Assembly: GCF_002729955.1 (NCBI RefSeq)
Contig: NZ_PBYA01000009.1
Coordinates: 1-50,092 of the forward strand
DNA: 50,092 nt
Origin: Salinisphaera sp.
GTDB lineage: Bacteria; Pseudomonadota; Gammaproteobacteria; Nevskiales; Salinisphaeraceae
Direction of reading: 5' to 3'
This document shows, piece after piece, positions 16,638-24,412 of the stretch. The first letter of the stretch is position 1. Each line of letters opens with the position of its first letter. The notes beneath the pieces are model-generated. The model was not told the DNA's origin and did no database searches. It saw only the letters and a program-made list of their open reading frames with translations. The position numbers were made by a program, and so were the translations under genes.

Positions 16638-16667
16638 AGGCTCTCCAGAGATGGAGAGCCTTTTTTT
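16638..16667 (+). terminator. Second terminator with compensatory stem changes
   Basis: AGGCTCTCC (16638-16646) pairs with GGAGAGCCT (16653-16661) around AGAGAT, followed by seven Ts. It sits at the same distance from the tRNA end as the first terminator; the stem bases differ from that copy, but pairing is kept. Confidence 0.85.
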
Positions 16668-16674
16668 GTGCTCA

Positions 16675-16792
16675 CGACTCATTCGAACTCCCGACAGACA
16701 ATAATAGAGGTCGACAACCGCGCGCAGCGCGGTTGAACGGGGCGGCGTCAGCCGCACCGGCCCCGAAGGGGTGAGCCGCGCAGCGGCGAATC
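16675..16792. repeat. Repeat unit 2: anti-T-arm plus four micro-hairpins
   Basis: The same layout as unit 1. The anti-T-arm copy ATTCGAACTCCCGAC is at 16681-16695. The hairpins are AACCGCGC-GCA-GCGCGGTT (16716-16734), GCGGC-GTCA-GCCGC (16742-16755), CCCC-GAA-GGGG (16761-16771) and GCCGC-GCA-GCGGC (16775-16787). The loop order is GCA, GTCA, GAA, GCA, against GCA, GTTA, GAA, GCA in unit 1. The stems have largely different sequences but still pair. Confidence 0.8.
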
Positions 16793-16813
16793 ATCTTCCC
16801 GGGCCCGCCATGC
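16793..16813 (+). repeat. Third copy of the tRNA 3' end
   Basis: ATCTTCC through CCCGGGCCCGCCATGC occurs a third time, 181 bp after the second copy. No terminator follows it. This marks the probable right edge of the accessory region; ordinary chromosome begins by 17027. Confidence 0.8.
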
Positions 16814-16828
16814 CCAAAACGCGCCGTC

Positions 16829-16873
16829 CTGCGAGTGTGTCGTAGTCATAACCGACACGGCGGTAACTCGCAG
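16829..16873. repeat. Long imperfect hairpin right of the repeat array
   Basis: CTGCGAGT (16829-16836) pairs with ACTCGCAG (16866-16873), and GTGTCG (16837-16842) with CGACAC (16853-16858), leaving a 7-nt bulge on one side. There is no U-tract. It could be an RNA structure in the leader of the hydrolase gene or a protein-binding site. A small GCCGC-AA-GCGGC hairpin follows near 16890. Confidence 0.4.
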
Positions 16874-17026
16874 CGGGACTCAGGTAGCCGCAAGCGGCCT
16901 GCCACAGGCCTCTCATTGTCTTAAAGTCGTAATGTCGGTGTTTATACCCATTACTTGCCGGTGACAAAGGGATAACGTCTAGCGCAGATCGAGGACATTG
17001 GCCTGCCGCGGCGGGGAGGGGGCGTA

Positions 17027-18880
17027 ATGGGTAAGAAGGCATTCATGGCCGGGTGGGCGCTTGTTCTGTGTTTCGCCATGGCCGGATGCGGCGATGGCAG
17101 TGACGGTTCTGTCGACGTAGCGAGCTCTGGCGAGGCCGTCGACGACGGCGGTGGTGAGCCCGCCACACCCGCCGCGCTGTTCTGCGACGAGAACGCCCCA
17201 GCGCTTGAGGCCGGGCGCGTCGATGCGGTCACGCAATCGACCGATATCGATGGCACGACGATCGATGTCGCTATGACGTTGTACACGCCGGCGCTCGACA
17301 AAGGCGAGTGCGCGCCGCTGATTGTTCACAGCCACGGTTTTGGCGGCAGCCGTATTACCGATCTCGACGACGTGGCGGACGACGCCAACGCCTCTGACCT
17401 GGCCACTCGCCAGGCGTGGGAATCGGGCTATTTCGTGGTGAGTTTCGACCAGCGTGGATTCGGCGAAACGGGCGGCCGCGTGATGGTCGAAAATCCCGAC
17501 TTCGAAGGCCGCGACACGACTGCGGTTATCGACTATGCGATCGAACGAATCGGTGGCCATTTGGCCTATCGTCGCGGTGACCCCGTGCTGGGCGCGCTCG
17601 GCCTGTCCTATGGCGGTGGTTATCAGCTGGTGGGTGCCGGTGTGGACCCGCGCATCGACGCCATCGTGCCGGCGGCCACCTGGCATGATCTGACCTACAG
17701 TCTGGCGCCGAACGACGCGCCCAAGACCGTCTGGCTCGATCTACTGGTCCTGCTCGGCGTGACCGGGGCCGAAGGCGCGCTCGATCCGTTTCTCTACGAG
17801 GGATTTCTGCAAGCACAGTTCGGCGAGATTTCCGACGATATTCTTGCCGAGGTCGAAGGGAACGGGCTGAATGCCTTCTGCGACGGGCTACGCCCAAGCG
17901 AAGGCGTACCGCGTGTTGATGCGTTCTTTGTACAGGGCGTGAACGATACGCTGTTCAACATGAACGAGGCCGTGCGCAACGCCCAGTGCCTGCGCGCAGC
18001 CGGCAACGACGTACGCCTGCTCATCCAGCGTACCGGCCATATCCTGCCGCTTTTCCAGGCCGTGCAGGGCGCCTTCGGCTTCGATTTGGACCCGCGTGTC
18101 GTCTGCGGCAATGCCACCTATGCCACCTCGGAACGCATGCTCAGCTTCCTGAATGAGAAGCTGCGCGGTATCGAAGCGAAGCCGCCGATCGACGCCAACT
18201 GTTTCGTTCAGGACGACACGCACGGCGTCGTGACCGACGATATCCCGATCGGCGGGCAGCGCTACACCATCCCATCGACCACGCTATCCACCGGCCCGGT
18301 GGTGGAAACCGTGGTCAATGTACTCCAGGGGCTGCAGATCAACGGCAGCCCGCTGCTGCCGACCGTGCTCGAATCGCTGGGCATGACGGTGACCAACCTG
18401 CTGGATACGCTCGAAGCATTGGTGACCAACCCGAGCGAACTCGACAGCGTGCTGACCAACGAGGTGCTGCAGCTGCTACCGCCGGAACTGCTCAACGAGC
18501 TCACCGCGCCGTCGCGGGAACTGTTTCTGTTCACCGCGGAACGGCCTATGACGCTGGCGGGTATCCCCATGGCCGACTTGACGGTCGAGAGTGCGGCGGA
18601 TGCTCCCATCGTGTTCGTCGGGCTGGGGCTCAAACGTCAGGGCGAAACGCGGATTGATCTGATCAATACACAGATCACCCCGTTGAGCGGGCACGCCGAC
18701 GGGGTTTATCAGCAGCCCCTCGTCGGCGTATCGACGCGGCTCGATCCCGGCGACGAGGTGTATCTGATGGTCTACGGCTTTCATAACCAGTACTACCTCA
18801 GCTTCAACCGGCTGCCGCGCGTGGTGACGCTTTCGGGCAGCGTGGACCTGCCGTTGCTGCCAGACTCGATACGCCCGTAA
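17027..18880 (+). CDS. Secreted lipoprotein alpha/beta hydrolase (S15/CocE-like)
   Basis: A 617-aa lipoprotein with the lipobox FAMAGC at about residues 17-22 and a Gly/Asp-rich tether after it. The catalytic domain shows SHGFGGSR (oxyanion region), FDQRGFGETGG and the nucleophile elbow GLSYGGG. An acid region (FVQGVNDTLFN) and a His (RTGHILPL) follow, as in X-Pro dipeptidyl-peptidase and CocE/NonD-type hydrolases. The C-terminal part (about 420-617) is predicted beta-rich and may be a substrate-binding jelly roll. A peptide or ester substrate is likely; which is unknown. GGGGAGGG lies a few nt before the ATG. It is the first ordinary chromosomal gene right of the tRNA-derived repeats, read away from them. 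Confidence 0.85.
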   Translation: MGKKAFMAGWALVLCFAMAGCGDGSDGSVDVASSGEAVDDGGGEPATPAALFCDENAPALEAGRVDAVTQSTDIDGTTIDVAMTLYTPALDKGECAPLIVHSHGFGGSRITDLDDVADDANASDLATRQAWESGYFVVSFDQRGFGETGGRVMVENPDFEGRDTTAVIDYAIERIGGHLAYRRGDPVLGALGLSYGGGYQLVGAGVDPRIDAIVPAATWHDLTYSLAPNDAPKTVWLDLLVLLGVTGAEGALDPFLYEGFLQAQFGEISDDILAEVEGNGLNAFCDGLRPSEGVPRVDAFFVQGVNDTLFNMNEAVRNAQCLRAAGNDVRLLIQRTGHILPLFQAVQGAFGFDLDPRVVCGNATYATSERMLSFLNEKLRGIEAKPPIDANCFVQDDTHGVVTDDIPIGGQRYTIPSTTLSTGPVVETVVNVLQGLQINGSPLLPTVLESLGMTVTNLLDTLEALVTNPSELDSVLTNEVLQLLPPELLNELTAPSRELFLFTAERPMTLAGIPMADLTVESAADAPIVFVGLGLKRQGETRIDLINTQITPLSGHADGVYQQPLVGVSTRLDPGDEVYLMVYGFHNQYYLSFNRLPRVVTLSGSVDLPLLPDSIRP

Positions 18881-18923
18881 GGACGGGTCGGTGCGTGCCT
18901 GACGCTGCGTGCCGTTCGACGCA

Positions 18924-19706
18924 TCAGCTATGGTTGGGCGCCTGATTAGTCTTTCGGTTTGGCCCGGCATGACGGGCGGTGCCACAGGGTTTGAACAAGG
19001 CGGCAAAGAAGGCAATCGCCATGGCGATTGCGGCCAGATCGCCGCCGTAGTACATCAGCTCTGCCGCTAGCCGCCGTTGCTCGAGCGTGCTCGCCGAGTC
19101 GAGCGGATAGCCGTGCAGGTAGATGTACTTCGACAGGGCGCCGTGCAGCGCCATCGCCAGGAAGAACACGAGCAAGCGCAGCCGGGGTCCGGGCCGGTGC
19201 GGGGCCGGGTCCGGCCCTGCGATCGACCATACGAACAGACAGCCGGCGAGCAGAAAGTGCAGGTGCAGCAGCGTGCCCGCCCACGGCGTGTCGTGCATGA
19301 AGCCGTAGAGCGGGGTGAGATAGAGCACGAACATGGCGCCGATATCCAGCAGCGCGGCGCTGACCGGATGGGCAAGCGTGCGCACCGGTAAGCTGGCGAG
19401 CAGACGCACCAGGGTACGGCCGGCGCGCTGCGGCAGCACGCGTAGCGCCAGGGTGACGGGCGCGGCCAGCACCAGCCCAACCGGGGCATACATGCCGAGC
19501 ATGAGGTGCTGGATCATATGGCCTTCGATACGGGCATGGCCAAAATGCATCATGGCCGGGCTGAGTGCGATCAGGGCCAGCGCGGCGCCTGCCAGCCAGC
19601 TCAGCCCCCGTCGCAGGGGCCATTCGTTTCGACAGGCGTACCAGGCCCGACCATAGGCCAGAGTCGCCGCGCAGACGGCCACGACGAGCAACGCATGCCC
19701 GATCAC
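18924..19706 (-). CDS. CtaG-type cytochrome c oxidase assembly membrane protein
   Basis: A 260-aa polytopic membrane protein of the Caa3/CtaG family, with about seven helices. Family-like features include HFGHARIEGHMIQHLMLGMYAP, HPVSAALLDIGAMFVLYLTP and the His-containing helix TLLHLHFLLAGCLFVW, which may handle copper or support oxidase assembly. The start is taken as GTG 19704-19706: it overlaps the upstream stop (GTGA), and the N-terminal extension in the longer frame is Arg-rich out-of-frame sequence. It is therefore translationally coupled to the DUF2243 gene. No oxidase subunits are in the window. Confidence 0.85.
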   Translation of the reverse strand: MIGHALLVVAVCAATLAYGRAWYACRNEWPLRRGLSWLAGAALALIALSPAMMHFGHARIEGHMIQHLMLGMYAPVGLVLAAPVTLALRVLPQRAGRTLVRLLASLPVRTLAHPVSAALLDIGAMFVLYLTPLYGFMHDTPWAGTLLHLHFLLAGCLFVWSIAGPDPAPHRPGPRLRLLVFFLAMALHGALSKYIYLHGYPLDSASTLEQRRLAAELMYYGGDLAAIAMAIAFFAALFKPCGTARHAGPNRKTNQAPNHS

Positions 19707-20167
19707 TGGTCGGCGCTGTGTCGCCGCGCGTTGCGCAGGGCGAGCATGCCCGCCACGAGTATGAGCAGGCCGGCGCCGATCCATGCCACGTCGTAGGGCC
19801 ACACGGGGTCGACATAGCGCACCTGATGCAGGCCGAGGATCTTGTGGTCGACCACCCCGTCGAAGATCTGGAACCCACCCGCACCGAGCAAAAGGGCGGC
19901 TTTGAAATGCCGGGGTGCGAACTGCTGCGCCTGCAACAGCGAGCGGGCGATAAACGCCCCGGCCACCAGGAACAGCAGCTCGCCGGCATGCAGCAGACCG
20001 TCGGAGAACAGCGCGAAGGCCCCCGAGCGCGCGTCGACGAAGTGGTGCCAGGCCAGCAGCTGGTGGAACACGATCTCGTCGATCGCTGCCATCAGCCCGA
20101 TGCCGATCAGCAGGCCGGATTGGAGCGTGGCACGGGTATTGACGCGGGGCTGTTCAAAAGCGGACAT
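19703..20167 (-). CDS. DUF2243 membrane protein
   Basis: A 154-aa inner-membrane protein with four hydrophobic segments: LQSGLLIGIGLMAAIDEIVF, GLLHAGELLFLVAGAFIA, AALLLGAGGFQIFDGVV and the C-terminal VAWIGAGLLILVAGML. Conserved polar residues in the helices (DEIVFHQLLAWHH, FDGVVDHKILGLHQ) are typical of DUF2243 proteins, often encoded next to CtaG-like proteins, as here. The start is ATG 20165-20167, since the longer frame adds unlikely residues. Its stop overlaps the CtaG start by 4 nt. Function unknown; the His-rich helices suggest metal or heme handling linked to respiration (inference). Confidence 0.87.
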   Translation of the reverse strand: MSAFEQPRVNTRATLQSGLLIGIGLMAAIDEIVFHQLLAWHHFVDARSGAFALFSDGLLHAGELLFLVAGAFIARSLLQAQQFAPRHFKAALLLGAGGFQIFDGVVDHKILGLHQVRYVDPVWPYDVAWIGAGLLILVAGMLALRNARRHSADQ

Positions 20168-20267
20168 CGCGCGGCCTTGAACGAAAAATGACGGCCCGAG
20201 GCTAGGCCGGCACGCCGCCACGAACAATCCGCAATTTCCGCATCCGGTTGCGGCGTGCTGCGTTGGC

Positions 20268-20287
20268 CATCGATACCGTAATCGATG
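20268..20287. promoter_or_regulatory. 7-bp palindrome upstream of ectA
   Basis: CATCGAT (20268-20274) and ATCGATG (20281-20287) flank a 6-nt spacer, about 100 nt before the ectA start. It is a possible operator; the binding protein is unknown. Confidence 0.3.
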
Positions 20288-20326
20288 CCCGACGCCTCCG
20301 GTGGCTACGGTTACGTACTTCTACTC

Positions 20327-20385
20327 AAGGAGGAAACGCAGTCTGGGTTTTAGCATGGCGCCAGATTCCAAACGGCGATAACGCA
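20327..20385 (+). promoter_or_regulatory. Strong Shine-Dalgarno displaced from the ectA start
   Basis: AAGGAGG (20327-20333) is the best ribosome-binding sequence in the region but lies 52 nt before the ectA ATG. The bases after it (AAACGCA) recur as AACGCA directly before the ATG (20380-20385). Removing the 45-nt segment 20341-20385 would put the ATG at ideal spacing. This looks like a small insertion or duplication between SD and start. The segment is a multiple of three and has no stop in the ectA frame. Confidence 0.55.
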
Positions 20386-20913
20386 ATGAGCGACGAAACG
20401 CTGGTTCTTCGCGAACCCGATGTAAACGACGGCGCGCGGCTGCACGGTTTCGTGCGGGCGCTGCATCCGCTGGCCGAGAACTCGGTCTACTGCAATATCC
20501 TGCAGTGCACCCATTTCTCGGAAACCACCGTGGTCGCCGAACGCGGCGGGCAGATCATCGGCTTCGTGAGCGGGTATCTGCATCCGAAGAAGGCGAACAC
20601 CTATTTTTTATGGCAGGTGGGCGTGCATGCCGCGGGGCGGGGTGTAGGCCTGCCGCTGCGCATGATTCAGGCCGTGCTGGCGCGACCGGCCTGTGCCCAT
20701 GTCACGACCCTCGAAGCCACGGTGACGGCGAGCAACAGCGCCTCGCAGGGGCTGTTCCGACGTCTGGCCCAGGCCGAGGGCGCGCAGTGCCACGTGACCC
20801 CGGATTACCTGGAAGCTACCCACTTCGGCCCTGACAACGTCTATCCGGAAGAACTGTTCACGGTCACGCCGCTATCGACCCCGGGCCGCGGCCAGGCAAG
20901 CGACGGCGCTTAG
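20386..20913 (+). CDS. ectA: L-2,4-diaminobutyrate N-acetyltransferase EctA, orphan
   Basis: A GNAT acetyltransferase (175 aa) that acetylates L-2,4-diaminobutyrate in ectoine synthesis; cytoplasmic. EctA hallmarks are visible in order: LREPDVNDGARLHGFVR, NSVYCNILQCTHFSET, GQIIGFVSGYLHPKKANTYF, then LWQVGVHAAGRGVGL (acetyl-CoA loop) and ATVTASNSASQGLFRRLA. The length suits the family. ATG 20386 is the first ATG in frame, but no good SD is adjacent; upstream codons are open, so an N-terminal extension from a non-ATG start is possible. No ectB or ectC lies nearby: the next gene is convergent and overlaps the end by 4 nt. It may act with ectBC elsewhere or on another diamine (inference). Confidence 0.88.
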   Translation: MSDETLVLREPDVNDGARLHGFVRALHPLAENSVYCNILQCTHFSETTVVAERGGQIIGFVSGYLHPKKANTYFLWQVGVHAAGRGVGLPLRMIQAVLARPACAHVTTLEATVTASNSASQGLFRRLAQAEGAQCHVTPDYLEATHFGPDNVYPEELFTVTPLSTPGRGQASDGA

Positions 20914-22325
20914 CCCAGACGTGGTGCCCGGTCGGTGAGCGGATGGGTCTGCTGTAGTACGCGCCCGGCGCGCATCACGAGATGATCGGCATGGCGGGCG
21001 CCGACGAACTGGGCGCCGATCGGGCGCTCGCCATCACCGAAGCCGCAGGGCACGGTGATTGCCGGCTGGCCGCTCATGTTCCAGGGCCAGGCGAACACTG
21101 CCCAGCTGGTCCAGCGCTCGTGTGGCCAATCGGCCGGTACCTCGCGTCCGGCCTCGAAGGGCAGTATGGGCGCGGTCGGACAGAGCACGAGATCGTAGTC
21201 GCGATGAAAATCGCTCATGCGCTGCATGAGTGCGACCCGTTCGCTGTCGGCGGCCAGATAATCGGCCGCGCTGGCCTGTAGATAGCGTTCGACCATCGGC
21301 TGCAGAGGCGCATCCAGCGTTTCGATCTGGGCGGCGCTCCAGTTCCGGGCCATGACCGCCGTCTCGGTGAAGAACAGCTGGTGGTAGCTGTCGCGCAGCG
21401 AGCCCGTATCCGGATGGATGGGCGGATCGGTCCGCACCACGCGCGCACCGTGGCTGGCCAGCAGGTCCGCGCAATGCTCGAGCGCGGCCGCGATCTGCGG
21501 GTCCACGTCGACATCGAAACCCAGCGCCGGGCTGTAGGCGATACGCAGACCGCGGATGTCGCCGGCCATGGCACGGTCGGAGCGGCTTTCGTCGCCGCCG
21601 TGCTGGGGCGTGCTCGGATCACTTTCGGTAATGACGTCGATCAGCGTAGCGGCGTCCTGAACCGTACGGGTGATCGGCCCGCGTTCGGTGAGCTTGTCGT
21701 GGTGGCTGCCGGGCAGGGTGGGCGCATGGCCATGTGATGGCTTGAAGCCCACTGCGCCACAAAAGCTGGCCGGGATACGTATCGAGCCGCCGGTATCCGC
21801 GCCGAGCGCGACCGGGGTGACGCCTGCGGCTACCGCCGCGGCACTGCCGCCGCTGGAACCACCGCAGGTCATGTCCGTGTTCCAGGGGTTGCGGGTGACG
21901 CCGGTCAGCGGCGAATCGGTCACCGCCTTCCAGCCGAACTCCGGCGTGGTGGTCTTGCCGGCGGGCACGAAGCCGTGGCGTCGACAGGCCGCGACCGTGG
22001 GTGCATCGAAGGTCTTGGCCTGGCTGTCGGTGAGTTTGGAGCCGTCGCGGGTCGGCCAGCCGATCATGTCGAAGGCGTCTTTCACAGCCACGGGCAGACC
22101 GTCGATTCGGCCCATGGGCTGGCCGCTGCGGTAGCGCTCGTCGGCGGCTGCCGCGGCATCGCGGGTGGCGCGTTCATCGATATGACAGAAGGCGTTGAGC
22201 CGGTCATCGACCTGTTCGATACGCCGCAGCGCGCAGTCGGCCAGCGTTGTCGCACTGACCTCGCGACGGGCCAGGCGCGCCAGCATATCGGTCGCAGTCA
22301 GGCGGATGTAGTCATTGATTTGCAT
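20910..22325 (-). CDS. Amidase signature-family hydrolase
   Basis: A 471-aa amidase with the Ser-cisSer-Lys triad: Lys82 in PVAVKDAFD, the cis-Ser in CGGSSGGSAAA (about residue 157) and the nucleophile Ser181 in GADTGGSIRIP. It hydrolyses a linear amide to acid and ammonia; the substrate is unknown. Start at ATG 22323-22325; an in-frame TTG seven codons upstream is an alternative. It is the last gene of a three-gene minus-strand operon (ATP-grasp ligase, CocE-type hydrolase, amidase), 43 nt behind the hydrolase. That grouping suggests peptide-like or amide metabolites. The stop overlaps the end of convergent ectA. Confidence 0.92.
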   Translation of the reverse strand: MQINDYIRLTATDMLARLARREVSATTLADCALRRIEQVDDRLNAFCHIDERATRDAAAAADERYRSGQPMGRIDGLPVAVKDAFDMIGWPTRDGSKLTDSQAKTFDAPTVAACRRHGFVPAGKTTTPEFGWKAVTDSPLTGVTRNPWNTDMTCGGSSGGSAAAVAAGVTPVALGADTGGSIRIPASFCGAVGFKPSHGHAPTLPGSHHDKLTERGPITRTVQDAATLIDVITESDPSTPQHGGDESRSDRAMAGDIRGLRIAYSPALGFDVDVDPQIAAALEHCADLLASHGARVVRTDPPIHPDTGSLRDSYHQLFFTETAVMARNWSAAQIETLDAPLQPMVERYLQASAADYLAADSERVALMQRMSDFHRDYDLVLCPTAPILPFEAGREVPADWPHERWTSWAVFAWPWNMSGQPAITVPCGFGDGERPIGAQFVGARHADHLVMRAGRVLQQTHPLTDRAPRLG

Positions 22326-22368
22326 AGCTGTTTTTGGGTCGTCCAAATCTGCGTAGCGCGTGCTCGCA

Positions 22369-24384
22369 TCAAACGCCGTTGCGCGCGATCGTTCGATTCC
22401 AGTTGTTCGAGTAGACGCGACGCCCGTCTTCGTAGGCGTCGAGCTCGGCGTGCACGTGAAAGTCCTTGCTGTCCGCGGTGAGCACGGTGCGGGTACGCGT
22501 GTAGATCGACCAGCCTTCGCGTTCGAGCGTGCGATGCGCCATGACTTCCGCGCTGGGCGAGCCGAAATCGCCGGTACGAAAGCTGTAGTACTCGCGCGTA
22601 TCGTCGGCGACGGTCAGATCGGCGTCGGCAATGTGATAGCGCCCGCCGTCCTTGATGACCTCCAGCGTCGACTCGTTGCTGTCGAGATCGCGATGCACCA
22701 GCCAGCGCTGCTGACCCTGGGTGAGTTGTTCGACGTCCAGCTTGGGTACGTCGCGCGGCGCGTCGAAGGCGATATCGGCGTCGCTCGCCTGGCGCTCGCG
22801 TTCGGGCAGGCGCAGCCGCGAGTTCTCGGTATGAATCGTCAGCCGGGTGGACTGCGCCGGCGGCCAGGCCAGCGGGTAGTAGGAGCAGGACACGCTCAGG
22901 CGCAGGCAGTGGCCGGCCGCGATGATCTGGCCCAGCTCGTTGCATTGCACCGATACGCGATAGCGCTTGCCCGGCTCGAGTTCCTCGACCCGGTCATGGC
23001 CGTTGCGATGGGTGAGGTTGAGCAGCCCGTAGGTACAACGCGTGGCGCTGCCGTCCGGGGCAACGTCGGACAGACGCACCGCGACCATGCCGGTCGGCTG
23101 GTTGCAGGACAGCTCCAGTTCCACCACCGGCGCGCCAAGCATTTCGAAATCCTGCTCGAACAGCTCGGTATCGAACACCAGGGCGCCGCCGTCTTCCTCG
23201 CGCTGATCGTGGGGCAGGTCGGGGCCGGCGGCATAGGAGCACCATTTGCCGGCGAACAGGCCCACGCTCAGCGGCGACTCGACATCGTGGTGGCCGACTT
23301 CGGGATTGTCGAAGTTCTCGGTCAGCAGATCGGGTTCGAGCTGGTATACGCGTTCATCGCGCTGCGGCGGCCACTGGCTTTCGCCAGCCCAATAGCCGGG
23401 GCGGAAGCTGTAGCTCCCCGAGGGCGGAATGCTCTCCTGCATCCAGGCCCGCAGGGCCGGCTGGTTTTCCACGCCGTTGTCGATATGCTTTATCCAGCGA
23501 TCGCACCAGCGCAGCACTTCGCCCTGAAAATCGATGGCCGGCCCGGGCACGCCCTGGTGCGGATACTTGTGACTCCAGGGGCCGACCAGCCCCTGGGTGG
23601 GTACATCCAGATTGTCGAGCAGGCGGAATACGGAATTGGTGTAGCCGTCCGCCCAGCCGCTTACCGCCAGCACCGGGCACTGGACCGAGGAAAAATCCTC
23701 GCAGATCGAGCCGTGGCGCCAATAGTCGTCACGCGTCTGGTGGGCCAGCCACTTCTCCAGCCACAGGCCACTGCCTTCCAGGCGCTTGAACCACAGGTCG
23801 CGCCACTGCTCGCCGACCAGCTGCGGGTCCGGCGGCAGAGAGTTGAAAGCGAACATCACCGACGCCCAGGACAGGTTGTCGCCGAGCAGACAGCCGCCCA
23901 TGTAATGGACGTCGTCGGCATAGCGATCGTCGGTCGAGCACACGCTGATGACGGCCTTCAACGCCTCGGGCTGGCGGGCCGCGACCTGCAGCCCGTTGAA
24001 GCCGCCCCAGGAGATCCCGATCATCGCGACGCTGCCGTCACACCACGGCTGTTTGGCCAGCCATTCGATGACCTCCACGCCGTCCTGGAGTTCGAGCTCG
24101 AGATATTCGTCTTCGAGCACGCCTTCCGAGTCGCCGCTGCCGCGCAGGTCCACGCGCACGCCGGCATAGCCGTTGTCGGCAAATACCGGGTGCATGGTTT
24201 CATCGCGCGAACGGGTGAAGTCACGCTTGCGATACGGGATGTACTCGAGGATCGCCGGCACCGGTTGGCTTTCGGCGTCGTCGGGCAGCCAGATACGGGC
24301 TGCCAGATGGGTGCCGTCGCTCATCGGAATAGTGGTGTGCTCGATGACGCGGTGATGGGCCTCGTGTGCCGCTAGATCGCTCAT
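22369..24384 (-). CDS. CocE/NonD-family hydrolase (X-Pro dipeptidyl-peptidase-like)
   Basis: A 671-aa S15-type alpha/beta hydrolase. The N-terminal domain shows PYRKRD, GYAGVRVDLRGSGDSEG and the nucleophile Ser125 in GISWGGFN. An Asp (LAVSGWADGYTNS) and a His (PWSHKYPHQG) complete the likely triad. The C-terminal jelly-roll domain (about 400-671) has the usual LFEQDFEMLG and FHVHAELDAYEDG segments. Relatives cleave X-Pro dipeptides, cocaine-type esters or glutaryl-amides. There is no signal peptide, so it acts in the cytoplasm. It starts 28 nt after the ATP-grasp gene and ends 43 nt before the amidase gene. A complementary-strand frame of equal length is a shadow. Confidence 0.92.
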   Translation of the reverse strand: MSDLAAHEAHHRVIEHTTIPMSDGTHLAARIWLPDDAESQPVPAILEYIPYRKRDFTRSRDETMHPVFADNGYAGVRVDLRGSGDSEGVLEDEYLELELQDGVEVIEWLAKQPWCDGSVAMIGISWGGFNGLQVAARQPEALKAVISVCSTDDRYADDVHYMGGCLLGDNLSWASVMFAFNSLPPDPQLVGEQWRDLWFKRLEGSGLWLEKWLAHQTRDDYWRHGSICEDFSSVQCPVLAVSGWADGYTNSVFRLLDNLDVPTQGLVGPWSHKYPHQGVPGPAIDFQGEVLRWCDRWIKHIDNGVENQPALRAWMQESIPPSGSYSFRPGYWAGESQWPPQRDERVYQLEPDLLTENFDNPEVGHHDVESPLSVGLFAGKWCSYAAGPDLPHDQREEDGGALVFDTELFEQDFEMLGAPVVELELSCNQPTGMVAVRLSDVAPDGSATRCTYGLLNLTHRNGHDRVEELEPGKRYRVSVQCNELGQIIAAGHCLRLSVSCSYYPLAWPPAQSTRLTIHTENSRLRLPERERQASDADIAFDAPRDVPKLDVEQLTQGQQRWLVHRDLDSNESTLEVIKDGGRYHIADADLTVADDTREYYSFRTGDFGSPSAEVMAHRTLEREGWSIYTRTRTVLTADSKDFHVHAELDAYEDGRRVYSNNWNRTIARNGV

Positions 24385-24412
24385 GTAGTTCGCTTGTTCG
24401 ACGTCGTGAATG

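Noticed and set aside
16501-16792. CRISPR array
   Set aside because: Only two long units, no short identical repeats with unique spacers, and no cas genes; the repeats are hairpins next to tRNA ends.
22360-24375. 671-codon plus-strand frame opposite the CocE-type hydrolase gene
   Set aside because: It mirrors the real gene on the other strand, has no domain motifs and reads as a composition shadow.
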